This document shows positions 39,830 through 47,930 of a stretch of DNA of 47,932 nucleotides, in pieces. Positions within the stretch are counted from its first letter, which is position 1. The number at the start of each line of letters is the position of its first letter. The stretch is from Marinilabiliales bacterium (GTDB taxonomy: Bacteria > Bacteroidota > Bacteroidia > Bacteroidales > SZUA-534): contig DOTG01000005.1 in the NCBI GenBank assembly GCA_003512955.1, positions 1 through 47,932 on the forward strand. Reading direction: 5' to 3'. The notes under the pieces were generated by a model. That model was not told the origin of the DNA and made no database searches. It saw only the letters and a list, made by a program, of their open reading frames with translations. The position numbers were made by a program, and so were the translations under genes.

Positions 39830-42199
39830 ATGAAATTACTATTTCTATTGGTTATATTTTTCCCTATTCTTGTTTGGGGACAAGCTGAGTTCCGGGTGTC
39901 AGGAACGGTTTCCGATGAGCAAGGTAACAACCTTCCGGGCTGCCATGTCCATTTTGGCGAAGTATGTGCGGTGACTGATAATCAGGGTTTTTTTGAATTG
40001 ACCAAATTTAGGAAGGGAACCTATACGTTTAGTTTCACATTTATGGGGTTTCAGAAACTGGATACATCCATTCAATTGAACCAGAATATTTTATTGAAAA
40101 TAGTTTTAAAACCAGATAGCCGCCAGTTGGGTGAAATTGCTGTTCAGGCATCCGGATTCGATACCACAGGATCAAAAAGTAATGAAATTATCCACTCGCG
40201 CTTTATTCTGGAAAACCTTACCGGAACATTTGTGAAAAGCCTGGAAAGGTTGCCCGGGGTCAACACGATGGATGTGGGAGCCAATGTCTCAAAACCGGTG
40301 ATACGCGGGATGGGCTTTAACCGGGTGGTGGTAGCCGAAAATGGTATTAAGCAGGAAAGCCAGCAATGGGGGGCCGACCACGGGCTGGAGATGGATCCTT
40401 TTTCAGTGGAATCGGCCGAAGTGGTAAAAGGTGCATCAGCCATTGAGTTTGGCAGCGATGCTATGGGCGGTGTCATCCAGGTGGTTAACAACAAGGTACC
40501 TGCAAATAAAAAGCTGTCGGGCGATTTGAGTCTGCTGGCCAAATCGGTGAACCAGGCAGCAGGAGGGTCGTTGCTTTTTCAGCAGAGGAATAACCGGTTT
40601 TTCTACAAATTACGTACAAGTTTCCTCGATTTTGGCGATTACCACCTGCCTGCCGATACCATTGTGTATCTCACTCAAAAGATTCCTATTTATAACCAGC
40701 AGCTAAAAAACAGTGCCGGAAACGAATACGACCTGAACGGGCAGTTCGGGTTCATTTATCCAGGCTTTAAAACTGTGGTATCGGTGAGTAACGTAAACCA
40801 GAAATCGGGTTTTTTCCCGGGGGCTCACGGGATACCCGATTTATTGAAGGTGGCCGATGATGGCAACCGCAGGAACGTGGAATCTCCGTTTCAGCAGGTG
40901 AACCATTTTAAAATAACCAACAATACCAAAAGCTATTTGCCTTATGGGACGTTTTTTTTCGATATAGGCTATCAGAAGAACCACCGCCAGGAGTGGAGCC
41001 AGTTTCATTCACATTATCCCGGCCAGCAGCCGCCCGAAGTATATCCCGATTTGGAGCTAGATTTTCAATTACAGACCTATACCCTGAATTCCAAAGTTGA
41101 AATCACGAATGTCAGCCATCATCTTATTTCGGGGGGAATCCAAAACCAATGGATAGACAACAGAGTGGGAGGTTATAACTTCTTTCTGCCCGAATACCAG
41201 CGTTTAGTAAGTGGAATATTTGCAAAAGATGAATGGAAACTGAACGAAAAAAGCAAACTGTTTTTAGGCATACGGTTCGACGTGGGTTGGTACCACGGAA
41301 GCCCGTTCTTCGATAGTCTCTTGTATCAATATGTTTTGATGTTGCCTAACCGGGATGCCGCTCAGGCTGATTATTACGCCCAACGTAGCCATCCGGTGGA
41401 TAGACGTTTCCCAGGGTTTTCGTGGCACATAGGATTTACCCGGCAATTTTGGAAAAATGGAATGCTCCGGATGAATTTAGGTAAAGCATTCCGGGTTCCT
41501 ACGGCGGTGGAACTTGGCGCCAATGGTGTCCATCATGGTTCGTACCGGTTCGAGGTGGGCGATGCATCCCTGGAAAATGAGGAAGGATATTATGCCGATT
41601 TGAACTTAGAGTATCACCATGAAACATGGTATGCAAGCTTGAGCAGCTACGGGTATTATTTCACCAATTACCTGTATTTGCAGCCAACCGGCGAGCTGAA
41701 CCACCCCATTCCCGATGCCGGGGGGATGTATTATTATCGGCAATCAAGAGCCTGGTTGAGCGGGGTGGAAGCATCGGTTTCAAAAACATTTTTTAAACAC
41801 TGTACCTGTGAAGCCAATCTGGAGTTGCCTTACAATTATTTGCTCAATAATAAAGGCATCCTAACTTATGGCATTCCCTTTTCTCCGTCGGTTAACGGCT
41901 TTTGGGAAGTGAAGTATAAACCCTGTGCATTTATTTCAATGTCAGTTAATGGGAAATGGGCCCTGGAAAAAGACAGGAGCCGTGGACAAGGGGAAATGGT
42001 GACCCCCGGTTATGCCGTGTTTGGAGCATCGGCAGTGGTGGATGCAAAACTGTGGAATCAGCCGTTTCAGTGTGTTTTACAGGTTCAAAACCTGTTCGGC
42101 ACAAAGTATTACAATTCCATGAGTTATTACCGGAAGCTGGATATCCCTGAATTGGGTAGGAATATCCAAGTGACCATTAAAATCCCATTTTTATTTTAA
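39830..42199 (+). CDS. TonB-dependent receptor, probable metal uptake (ZnuD-like group)
   Basis: A 789-residue outer-membrane receptor from the ATG at 39830; the frame is open from 39797, but the signal peptide MKLLFLLVIFFPILVWGQ fits the later start. It has a carboxypeptidase-regulatory domain, then a plug with KSLERLPGVNTMDVGANVSKPVIRGMG, QESQQWGADHGLEMDP and GAIEFGSDAMGGV-like features (VVKGASAIEFGSDAMGGVI), and a barrel ending in IKIPFLF. Plugs of this type are found in zinc, heme and related metal receptors. The adjacent His-rich DUF4625 lipoprotein and RAPP small proteins support metal uptake. Confidence 0.87.
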   Translation: MKLLFLLVIFFPILVWGQAEFRVSGTVSDEQGNNLPGCHVHFGEVCAVTDNQGFFELTKFRKGTYTFSFTFMGFQKLDTSIQLNQNILLKIVLKPDSRQLGEIAVQASGFDTTGSKSNEIIHSRFILENLTGTFVKSLERLPGVNTMDVGANVSKPVIRGMGFNRVVVAENGIKQESQQWGADHGLEMDPFSVESAEVVKGASAIEFGSDAMGGVIQVVNNKVPANKKLSGDLSLLAKSVNQAAGGSLLFQQRNNRFFYKLRTSFLDFGDYHLPADTIVYLTQKIPIYNQQLKNSAGNEYDLNGQFGFIYPGFKTVVSVSNVNQKSGFFPGAHGIPDLLKVADDGNRRNVESPFQQVNHFKITNNTKSYLPYGTFFFDIGYQKNHRQEWSQFHSHYPGQQPPEVYPDLELDFQLQTYTLNSKVEITNVSHHLISGGIQNQWIDNRVGGYNFFLPEYQRLVSGIFAKDEWKLNEKSKLFLGIRFDVGWYHGSPFFDSLLYQYVLMLPNRDAAQADYYAQRSHPVDRRFPGFSWHIGFTRQFWKNGMLRMNLGKAFRVPTAVELGANGVHHGSYRFEVGDASLENEEGYYADLNLEYHHETWYASLSSYGYYFTNYLYLQPTGELNHPIPDAGGMYYYRQSRAWLSGVEASVSKTFFKHCTCEANLELPYNYLLNNKGILTYGIPFSPSVNGFWEVKYKPCAFISMSVNGKWALEKDRSRGQGEMVTPGYAVFGASAVVDAKLWNQPFQCVLQVQNLFGTKYYNSMSYYRKLDIPELGRNIQVTIKIPFLF

Positions 42200-42212
42200 C
42201 TAGGTAATGCAG

Positions 42213-42539
42213 ATGAAAAAGACATCGGTAGGGATAGTTTTTTTGCTCTTGCTGCTGTGGCCGGAATGGGCACGCGATATCCATTTCCTGTTTTTCCATC
42301 ATGCCCATCTGGTTGAAAAGGCCGTGGGCGTTGAATGGCAAAACGCCGGCCAAACAAAAGATTGCCCCTATCTATATTTGGAATATTTCCCGGTTTCGGC
42401 CATCCAAAAGCAGGTTTTTCAAGTATGGCTGTTAGCTTTTGAGGCCGGTTATCCGGTGGTAAAGATTTGTTCCAAAGGGGCTAACGTTCATCCTTACTTT
42501 TCAATCAGGGCACCACCCAAATGGGCATTGTTTTGTTAG
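42213..42539 (+). CDS. Small hydrophobic-start protein with HH motif and RAPP end
   Basis: About 108 residues from the ATG at 42213 (MKKTSVGIVFLLLLLWPEWA); the frame also opens at 42207. It shows IHFLFFHHAHLVEK after the hydrophobic start and ends IRAPPKWALFC. It begins 13 bases after the receptor stop, so it is almost certainly cotranscribed. The arrangement mirrors the small gene at 39346. Function unknown; possibly a periplasmic metal-binding helper. Confidence 0.55.
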   Translation: MKKTSVGIVFLLLLLWPEWARDIHFLFFHHAHLVEKAVGVEWQNAGQTKDCPYLYLEYFPVSAIQKQVFQVWLLAFEAGYPVVKICSKGANVHPYFSIRAPPKWALFC

Positions 42540-42548
42540 CCGTGAAAA

Positions 42549-42580
42549 GGCAGGCACTAAACTGATGGTCATTACCTGCC
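42549..42580 (+). promoter_or_regulatory. Hairpin before the DUF4625 gene
   Basis: GGCAGG (42549-42554) and CCTGCC (42575-42580) form a perfect 6-bp stem with a 20-base loop in the 78-base gap before the ATG at 42618. It lacks a T-tract, so it may stabilise the message or shape the leader rather than terminate. Confidence 0.3.
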
Positions 42581-42617
42581 ATGTTTGAATTCTTTAAAAT
42601 GATTAAATTATATTAAA

Positions 42618-43088
42618 ATGAAAAACAGTAAAATACTGGCAATAAGCTTAATGGCAATATTGGTTGTTGGTTCATCATGCAAAAAGGATGATGTGGATAA
42701 TACGCCTCCCGCAATTGTACTTGGCGAACCAGCCAATGAGGATTCGCTGACAATTGGGGAAGAAGTACATTTTGAGTGCGATTTTTCCGACGATGTGGAA
42801 TTGAAATCCTATAAAGTGGATATTCACTTCAACGATGGTCATACGCATAACAAATCAGCAGAAACTTTCGGTGAAGAAGGCCATCCCTGGACTTTGGAAC
42901 AAAGTTGGGATTTTGAGGCGGGGTTAAAAAACTCCCATATCCATCATCACGAAATTGTGGTGCCCGATAGTGTAGTAGGTGAGCTAGGGGTATTGGAACC
43001 CGTTTTGCGTGGTGAGTATCATTTTGGGGTGTATTGTACCGATGTTGCCGGAAACGAGAGCCACGTGTATATTGATGTCATTCTGTAA
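42618..43088 (+). CDS. DUF4625-type His-rich lipoprotein
   Basis: A 156-residue lipoprotein: signal MKNSKILAISLMAILVVGSSC with lipobox GSSC, then a single Ig-like domain of the DUF4625 type (TPPAIVLGEPANEDSLTIGEEVHFECDFSDD, LKSYKVDIHFNDGHTH). His residues are abundant (GHTHNK, NSHIHHHE), suggesting metal binding on the cell surface. Such lipoproteins often accompany TonB receptors for metals. It is the last gene of the locus. Confidence 0.75.
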   Translation: MKNSKILAISLMAILVVGSSCKKDDVDNTPPAIVLGEPANEDSLTIGEEVHFECDFSDDVELKSYKVDIHFNDGHTHNKSAETFGEEGHPWTLEQSWDFEAGLKNSHIHHHEIVVPDSVVGELGVLEPVLRGEYHFGVYCTDVAGNESHVYIDVIL

Positions 43089-43849
43089 CAGACCAAAAAC
43101 AGCGAGGGTGCCTCAAAAGGCTAATAAGAATTTAGAATACTTATAAATTGAATGATATGGAGCGTTGATGACAGCGATTTTCACAGATAAAATCAGCGTT
43201 ATCAGCGTTCTATTTTAACCATAAACTTTCAATGAGTAAGTTTTAATTTAATGAGCCCCTTTTTTTTCGGGGCACCCTCTTTTTGTTCCAACTACATCGC
43301 GTGCTTATAAATGGCAATTGGTTGTATTAGAATTTCAAACACCGGATGCCGGATATTGAATTTCGAAGGTTACGCTGTGCACACATCTTTTTTTCACACT
43401 GGCACAAAGTGTCTTATTTCAACAATTTAGCAATTTAACCTTGCTGCCCTGCCAAATGAACAAATGAGCACATGATCTCCTGCTTTCAGGCTTCGTTCGC
43501 CCATCAAACACCTATTCAACATAACTTTTCCCGCAGCAAATCCCAAAAATCTCGGAGACCTCCCCGTTTTCATCATATATTTTTGAAAATAAGCAAGTTA
43601 TTCGTTAGTATTGGTAACGTATTTATAACCAATAACAACCTCTTAACAACGAATGATAACCCACAACCTGTTGCTTTTATTAAGGTATTTTTGGGAGATA
43701 TATATACTTAAAAAGCAGGGATATACATTGGTTATCTCCAATTTGAGCAAACCGAATCAGTATTGCTGAAATGAATAAAATGTTAAATCAAAAATGTTGT
43801 ATTTTAGAGCAATAAAAAATGTGTGACAGTGTCTCTCAAATTATAAAAT
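43089..43849. other. Long intergenic stretch with two palindromic elements
   Basis: In 761 bases I see no convincing gene; a 79-codon frame at 43472-43711 has non-protein-like composition. GAGGGTGCC (43104-43112) and GGCACCCTC (43271-43279) are perfect inverted repeats bounding a 176-base element that ends in a GCCCC/GGGGC hairpin with an 8-T loop (43255-43273). A second nested palindrome at 43597-43660 pairs GTTATTCGTT with AACGAATgATAAC (one bulge) and TATTGGT with ACCAATA. The stretch marks the junction between the metal locus and the cassette-like region. Confidence 0.5.
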
Positions 43850-44857
43850 ATGACTGAATTAAGGAAAAATATTGATTATCAGCAATTAGTCTCAAAGATA
43901 GGAGACAAATACGAATCAGCAAAAAGTAACATTGTAAAAGCTGTAAATACCGAAATGCTATACGCTTATTGGGAGATTGGAAAATATATTATCGAATTTG
44001 AACAGCATGGAAAAATAAAAGCAGATTATGGGACACATCTTTTAGAAAATTTATCCAAAGACCTCACAATCAGACACGGTAAGGGATTTAATAGAAGTAA
44101 TTTAAACTACATGAGACTTTTCTATTACAAATATCCGATTTGTGAGACACTGTCGCACAAATTGAGTTGGTCTCATTACTACGAATTATTGAAAGTAGAA
44201 GATGATATAGCGAGAGAATTTTACGAAAAGCAGGCTATAATTGACGATTGGGGAGTTAGAGAGTTAAAACGACAGAAGAAAACTGGATTATTTCACAGGC
44301 TTGCAATAGGAAAGAACAAAGACGAAATTTTGGCATTATCAAAACATGGACAAATAGCAAAGACAGAAGAAGATTTTGTAAAAAATCCTCATGTATTTGA
44401 GTTTATGAACTTTCCTGAAAATTATCAATATACAGAAACCGACATAGAAAAGGCAATAATCAACAACCTACAGAAATTCTTGTTGGAAATGGGGAAAGGA
44501 TTTGCTTTCATTGGGAGACAACAGCGAATAACATTGAATAACAGACATTACTTTGTTGATTTGGTTTTTTATCATGTAAAACTGAAATGTTACGTGCTGA
44601 TAGATTTGAAAATAGGAGAAGTTGAGCATGAGCATATAGGGCAAATGAAACTCTATTTGGGCTACTACGAGAAAGAAATGAATGAAGAAACAGACAATGC
44701 TCCAATTGGATTGATTTTATCAGAAGAGAAAGATGACATAATGGTTGAATATGCAATGCTAAATGATTCTTCAAAATTGATTGTGTCAAAATATCAACTC
44801 TATTTGCCTGATTTAGAACAACTAAAAAATAGGGTCAAGGAAATAATGGATAAATAA
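43850..44857 (+). CDS. DUF1016 / YhcG-type PD-(D/E)XK nuclease domain protein
   Basis: A 335-residue protein of the DUF1016 family. The N-terminal helical part has MLYAYWEIGKYIIEFEQHGK and NLNYMRLFYYKYP, typical of the family. The C-terminal nuclease fold contains FVDLVFYHVKLKCYVLIDLKIGEVEHEHIGQM, where Asp and the DLK stretch fit the PD-(D/E)XK active site. Members are abundant in mobile and integron-cassette DNA and are suspected of roles in defence or element maintenance. It is AT-rich and followed at once by the palindrome at 44863-44981. Confidence 0.88.
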   Translation: MTELRKNIDYQQLVSKIGDKYESAKSNIVKAVNTEMLYAYWEIGKYIIEFEQHGKIKADYGTHLLENLSKDLTIRHGKGFNRSNLNYMRLFYYKYPICETLSHKLSWSHYYELLKVEDDIAREFYEKQAIIDDWGVRELKRQKKTGLFHRLAIGKNKDEILALSKHGQIAKTEEDFVKNPHVFEFMNFPENYQYTETDIEKAIINNLQKFLLEMGKGFAFIGRQQRITLNNRHYFVDLVFYHVKLKCYVLIDLKIGEVEHEHIGQMKLYLGYYEKEMNEETDNAPIGLILSEEKDDIMVEYAMLNDSSKLIVSKYQLYLPDLEQLKNRVKEIMDK

Positions 44858-44862
44858 ATGAC

Positions 44863-44981
44863 GGTAACATTGTATATGCAAAATAGTAGTAATTTCAAGG
44901 GCTGTAGCCCGCTTCAACATCTTAACGGTTTGATAGGTTTGAAGCCCGCAATCGCCTACTTGCCATATACTCAACGTTACC
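44863..44981. repeat. Cassette-end palindrome a (119 bp, attC-like)
   Basis: Begins GGTAACATTG-TATATG (44863-44878) and ends CATATACTCAACGTTACC (44964-44981), which pair with a small bulge. Inner features: the hairpin GGGC-TGTA-GCCC, and TGTAGCCCGCTTCAA (44903-44917), identical to a segment in element c. It starts 6 bases after the DUF1016 stop. Confidence 0.6.
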
Positions 44982-45064
44982 TGCAAGCGTAAAAACGACA
45001 CTGCGAGCATTAACCAGACAAACAAAAGTCATATTCAACCCACGACAATTAACCGAATGAGAAC

Positions 45065-45427
45065 TTATGACTTTGACAACACAGACTTTCTATGTTCTAT
45101 TCCCCATTCAATCATTTTATCCAAAACTTCTGTAATTAATTTTCCTGATTGGGACAATTCATATTCAACCAAAACAGGTGTTGTGTCATAGACAGTTCTA
45201 ATCAACATTCCATTTATTTCCAATTCTTTAAGCTCTTTGCTCAACATTCTAGGCGTAATTTTAGGAATATTGCGTTGAATATCGGTAAACCGCTTTTTAC
45301 CAAACAGGATTGAACCTATTATTGGCAACTTCCATTTACCACTTATAACATTGAGCGTATCGTTAATATTTAATACATATTCAACTGGACAAGATTTAAT
45401 CTCTTTTAAACTATGGTGCTTTATCAT
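45065..45427 (-). CDS. HxlR-family winged-helix regulator
   Basis: A 120-residue HxlR-type regulator. Cys13 in CPVEYVL is the position used for redox or electrophile sensing in YodB/HypR/QorR relatives. The winged helix reads ISGKWKLPIIGSILFGKKRFTDIQRNIPKITPRMLSKELKELEINGML, followed by a wing with VEYELSQSGK. It diverges from the NmrA-type gene at 45526, with a perfect palindrome between them, so it probably represses that gene and itself until modified by a quinone or aldehyde. The pairing resembles the QorR/QorB-like arrangement. Confidence 0.9.
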   Translation of the reverse strand: MIKHHSLKEIKSCPVEYVLNINDTLNVISGKWKLPIIGSILFGKKRFTDIQRNIPKITPRMLSKELKELEINGMLIRTVYDTTPVLVEYELSQSGKLITEVLDKMIEWGIEHRKSVLSKS

Positions 45428-45446
45428 TTTGCTATAATTTACTCAC

Positions 45447-45460
45447 TATACTTTAGTATA
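45447..45460. promoter_or_regulatory. Probable HxlR operator
   Basis: TATACT (45447-45452) and AGTATA (45455-45460) form a perfect inverted repeat with a 2-base spacer, in the 98-base divergent region 20 bases from the regulator start. It lies 29 bases upstream of the NmrA-gene -7 element. Confidence 0.55.
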
Positions 45461-45489
45461 CTACTATATTATAAGAAGCAAATGTAGTG

Positions 45490-45497
45490 TATCTTTG
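45490..45497 (+). promoter_or_regulatory. Promoter -7 element of the NmrA-type gene
   Basis: TATCTTTG is an exact match to TAnnTTTG, 28 bases before the ATG at 45526. The palindrome at 45447-45460 lies close to where the -33 element would be, suiting repression. Confidence 0.5.
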
Positions 45498-45525
45498 TAA
45501 AATATTCATTTAAAAACTATAAAAT

Positions 45526-46398
45526 ATGATTTTAGTAACAGGAGCAACAGGACATTTTGGAAAGGCAACCATTGACTTTCTATTAAAAGAAGGAATTTCG
45601 GCAAACAACATATCAGCCTTAGTAAGGGATGTGACGAAAGCGGAAGACTTGAAAACAAAAGGGATTAACTTGAAAATTGGTGATTACGACAACTACGCTT
45701 CACTTGTAGAAGCCTTTAAAGGTGTAGACAAGTTGCTATTAGTGTCAGGCCCCGATGTTGTAAACCGTGGAAAACAACAAGTAAATGCAGTAAATGCAGC
45801 TAAAGAAGTAGGTGTAAAACACATCATATACACCAGTTTTGAGAGAAAAAACGACGCCGAAACTTCACCAATTGCCTTTCTTGCAAAAACACATATAGAG
45901 ACAGAAAAACAAATCAAAGCAAGTGGAATGGCTTACACCATTTTAAAAAACAATCTTTATCTTGATACGTTGCCAATGTTTTTTGGAGAACAAGTTTTAG
46001 AAACTGGAATATTTTTACCAGCAGGCAACACAAAATCCGCTTTTGCTTTACGAAATGATATGGCTGAAGCTGCTGCCAATATATTGACAAGCCAAGGACA
46101 CGAAAATAAAGAATACTCTTTAAGTAATACCGAAAATATTTCGCTTCAAGAAATTGCTCAAGATTTAACTGCAATTGCTGGTAAACAAATAAATTATGTA
46201 AGTCCTCCACAAGAAGTTTATGTTGACGCTTTGACAAAGGCTAACGTTCCAGCAGAATATATTGGAATGTTTTCAGGGTTTGCAGAGGCAATCAAGCAAG
46301 GAGAATTTTCAGCCAAAAAAACAGATTTAGAAAATCTTTTGGGCAGAAAACCAACGACCGCAAAAGCGTTTTTGAAAGAAGTTTACACTTCTAAGTAA
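45526..46398 (+). CDS. NmrA-type NAD(P)H-binding atypical SDR (QorB-like)
   Basis: A 290-residue atypical short-chain dehydrogenase. The glycine motif is MILVTGATGHFGKATIDFLL, then SALVRDVTKAEDL, LLLVSGPD, and the mid-domain YTSFERKNDAETSP. Members bind NADPH and act as quinone reductases or redox sensors. The HxlR gene beside it supports a quinone- or electrophile-response role. A terminator follows 26 bases after the stop. Confidence 0.88.
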   Translation: MILVTGATGHFGKATIDFLLKEGISANNISALVRDVTKAEDLKTKGINLKIGDYDNYASLVEAFKGVDKLLLVSGPDVVNRGKQQVNAVNAAKEVGVKHIIYTSFERKNDAETSPIAFLAKTHIETEKQIKASGMAYTILKNNLYLDTLPMFFGEQVLETGIFLPAGNTKSAFALRNDMAEAAANILTSQGHENKEYSLSNTENISLQEIAQDLTAIAGKQINYVSPPQEVYVDALTKANVPAEYIGMFSGFAEAIKQGEFSAKKTDLENLLGRKPTTAKAFLKEVYTSK

Positions 46399-46423
46399 CA
46401 TATTTGAATTAATAGCTTTATTT

Positions 46424-46449
46424 AGCGGACAGTTTTAGAATTGTTCGCT
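46424..46449 (+). terminator. Terminator of the NmrA-type gene
   Basis: AGCGGACA (46424-46431) pairs with TGTTCGCT (46442-46449), one G-U pair, and ATTTTTG follows. Confidence 0.75.
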
Positions 46450-46490
46450 ATTTTTGTATTTGATAATTTGACAGACGAAAAACGCCAGCA

Positions 46491-46621
46491 GGTAACACAG
46501 GCTCATAAGCAATTGGGGTTTAAGCGGTTGTGTGTGCGTCGCTCTCGCTTGCAAGCTTACTGCACGGTTGATAGGTTAGCGTCCACGTAATCCTCAACTG
46601 CTTATATCTTCGTCCGTTATC
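46491..46621. repeat. Cassette-end palindrome b (131 bp, attC-like)
   Basis: Begins GGTAAC (46491-46496) and ends GTTATC (46616-46621). Main arms: ATAAGCAATTGGGG (46505-46518) with CCTCAACTGCTTAT (46592-46605), two mismatches. Same size class and end pattern as elements a and c. Confidence 0.55.
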
Positions 46622-46701
46622 AATAAATAAAAAAAGATACTGCTCCTGTGATTTTTTCATGATCATTTTCGACTAATACTTCGAAAACAAACAGATTTCA
46701 A

Positions 46702-47193
46702 ATGATTGATAAAAAGTTAACTGATGAGTTTTTGGAATTAGTCGAAAAGAACAAAAAGCTGATTTACAAAGTAAGTCACATGTATTGTGATCATACAATT
46801 GACAAGAAAGACCTTTTTCAAGAGATTGTTGCTAATTTATGGAAAGCATATCCAAATTTTAAAGGTAATTCGAAAGTAAGTACATGGATTTATAGGATTT
46901 CTATCAATACAGCTATTTCTTGGATACGGGATTACATTAAAATCAAAAATCACATTGAGTATACGAATGTGATGCCCCAAATTCAAGATGATTCTGAAAT
47001 TGATGACTTATATGATCAGCTTTATTGTTCAATTGGCGATTTAAACAAGCTGGATAAGGCATTAATTCTACTTCAGCTTGATGGATATTCTTACGACGAA
47101 ATTTCAGAGATAATTGGTTTAACGAAAACAAATGTTGCAACAAAAATCAGTCGGATTAAATTGAATCTGAAAAATCATTTGTCAAACAATTAA
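46702..47193 (+). CDS. Sigma-70-family RNA polymerase sigma factor (ECF-like)
   Basis: A 163-residue sigma factor. Region 2 is IYKVSHMYCDHTIDKKDLFQEIVANLWKAYPNFKGNSKVSTWIYRI; region 4 is LDKALILLQLDGYSYDEISEIIGLTKTNVATKISRIKLNLK. It is AT-rich and shows no close resemblance to the ECF factor at 31111. It is followed after 11 bases by a membrane protein that may act as its anti-sigma factor. It lies inside a cassette-like unit bounded by palindromes b and c. Confidence 0.9.
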   Translation: MIDKKLTDEFLELVEKNKKLIYKVSHMYCDHTIDKKDLFQEIVANLWKAYPNFKGNSKVSTWIYRISINTAISWIRDYIKIKNHIEYTNVMPQIQDDSEIDDLYDQLYCSIGDLNKLDKALILLQLDGYSYDEISEIIGLTKTNVATKISRIKLNLKNHLSNN

Positions 47194-47204
47194 ATCAAAA
47201 AATC

Positions 47205-47798
47205 ATGGAATACGAAGAATTAAAATCATTGTGGGAAAAGTATGATAGGAAGCTTGATAACCTTGAAGATTTAAATAAGAAAATACTTATCGAAACTTTG
47301 TCAAAAAAGCCACGACGCAAATTATTCTTATTGAAATATAAGAGCATTTTCAGTATTGTCATTTATCCAATAATACTAACTGGTCTCTTATATCCAAATT
47401 TTAAACATGAAAACATAGATTGGAAATTTATCTTAGGTTGTGTCTTTACAGTCTCAGTATTAGTCTACTTGATTTATATAAATTTAAAAACTTATATGAC
47501 GTTTAACGATTTAGATTTAAGTAAAGACTCAGCTATTGAATCAGTAAGAAAAAACAATAAAATAAAGAGCGTTTTCAAAACCAGATATAGAAATGCACTA
47601 ATTACATTGCCACTTCTTTATTGGGGGATTGTTTTAATAGCGTGGAATAGTATAACTTTTAATACTTTGACAACAATCTTAATAATTGGATTATTCATTT
47701 TATTATTTTTATACAATCTTAAAGGTCCAGGGATTCATAAAAACATGATTGACAGATTGGAAAAAGATATATTGGAACTTAAAGAGTATATAAAATAA
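47205..47798 (+). CDS. Four-helix membrane protein paired with sigma factor, possible anti-sigma
   Basis: A 197-residue protein with a charged N-terminus (MEYEELKSLWEKYDRKLDNL), a predicted coiled coil, and four hydrophobic segments near residues 44-62, 72-93, 130-150 and 152-172, ending with an amphipathic helix. Bacteroidota commonly pair such proteins with a small sigma factor, as here (11-base gap). The N-terminal 40 residues are the natural candidate for sigma binding. No known anti-sigma motif (such as a zinc HxxxCxxC) is visible, so the call rests on context. Confidence 0.65.
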   Translation: MEYEELKSLWEKYDRKLDNLEDLNKKILIETLSKKPRRKLFLLKYKSIFSIVIYPIILTGLLYPNFKHENIDWKFILGCVFTVSVLVYLIYINLKTYMTFNDLDLSKDSAIESVRKNNKIKSVFKTRYRNALITLPLLYWGIVLIAWNSITFNTLTTILIIGLFILLFLYNLKGPGIHKNMIDRLEKDILELKEYIK

Positions 47799-47804
47799 TC
47801 TGTT

Positions 47805-47930
47805 GCTAAGCGCGGTATAGCCAATAAGGGTTTCAGAGGTATGCGAGGGTTTGTAGCCCGCTTCAATTTTTCGTGTAACTTGACAGCTTTTCGTCCGCAA
47901 TCCCTTACTGGCCATACCGCCGCCGTTAGG
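47805..47930. repeat. Cassette-end palindrome c (126 bp, attC-like)
   Basis: Begins GCTAAG (47805-47810) and ends GTTAGG (47925-47930); the final GTTAGGT fits the integron core GTTRRRY. Arms GCGGTATAGCCAATAAGGG (47812-47830) and CCCTTACTGGCCATACCGC (47902-47920) pair with two mismatches. It shares TGTAGCCCGCTTCAA (47852-47866) exactly with element a. It begins 7 bases after the last gene's stop. Confidence 0.65.

Larger units (their letters stand above)
46399..46701. other. Intergenic region with terminator and palindrome b
   Basis: These 303 bases hold the terminator at 46424-46449 and the attC-like element at 46491-46621, then about 80 bases that should contain the promoter of the sigma gene; I see no clear TAnnTTTG match there. 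Confidence 0.55.

Noticed and set aside
43472..43711. 79-codon open frame (MISCFQASFAH...)
   Set aside because: Overlaps the nested palindrome, has a composition unlike protein (low-complexity translation of intergenic AT-rich DNA) and no promoter or ribosome site; treated as non-coding.
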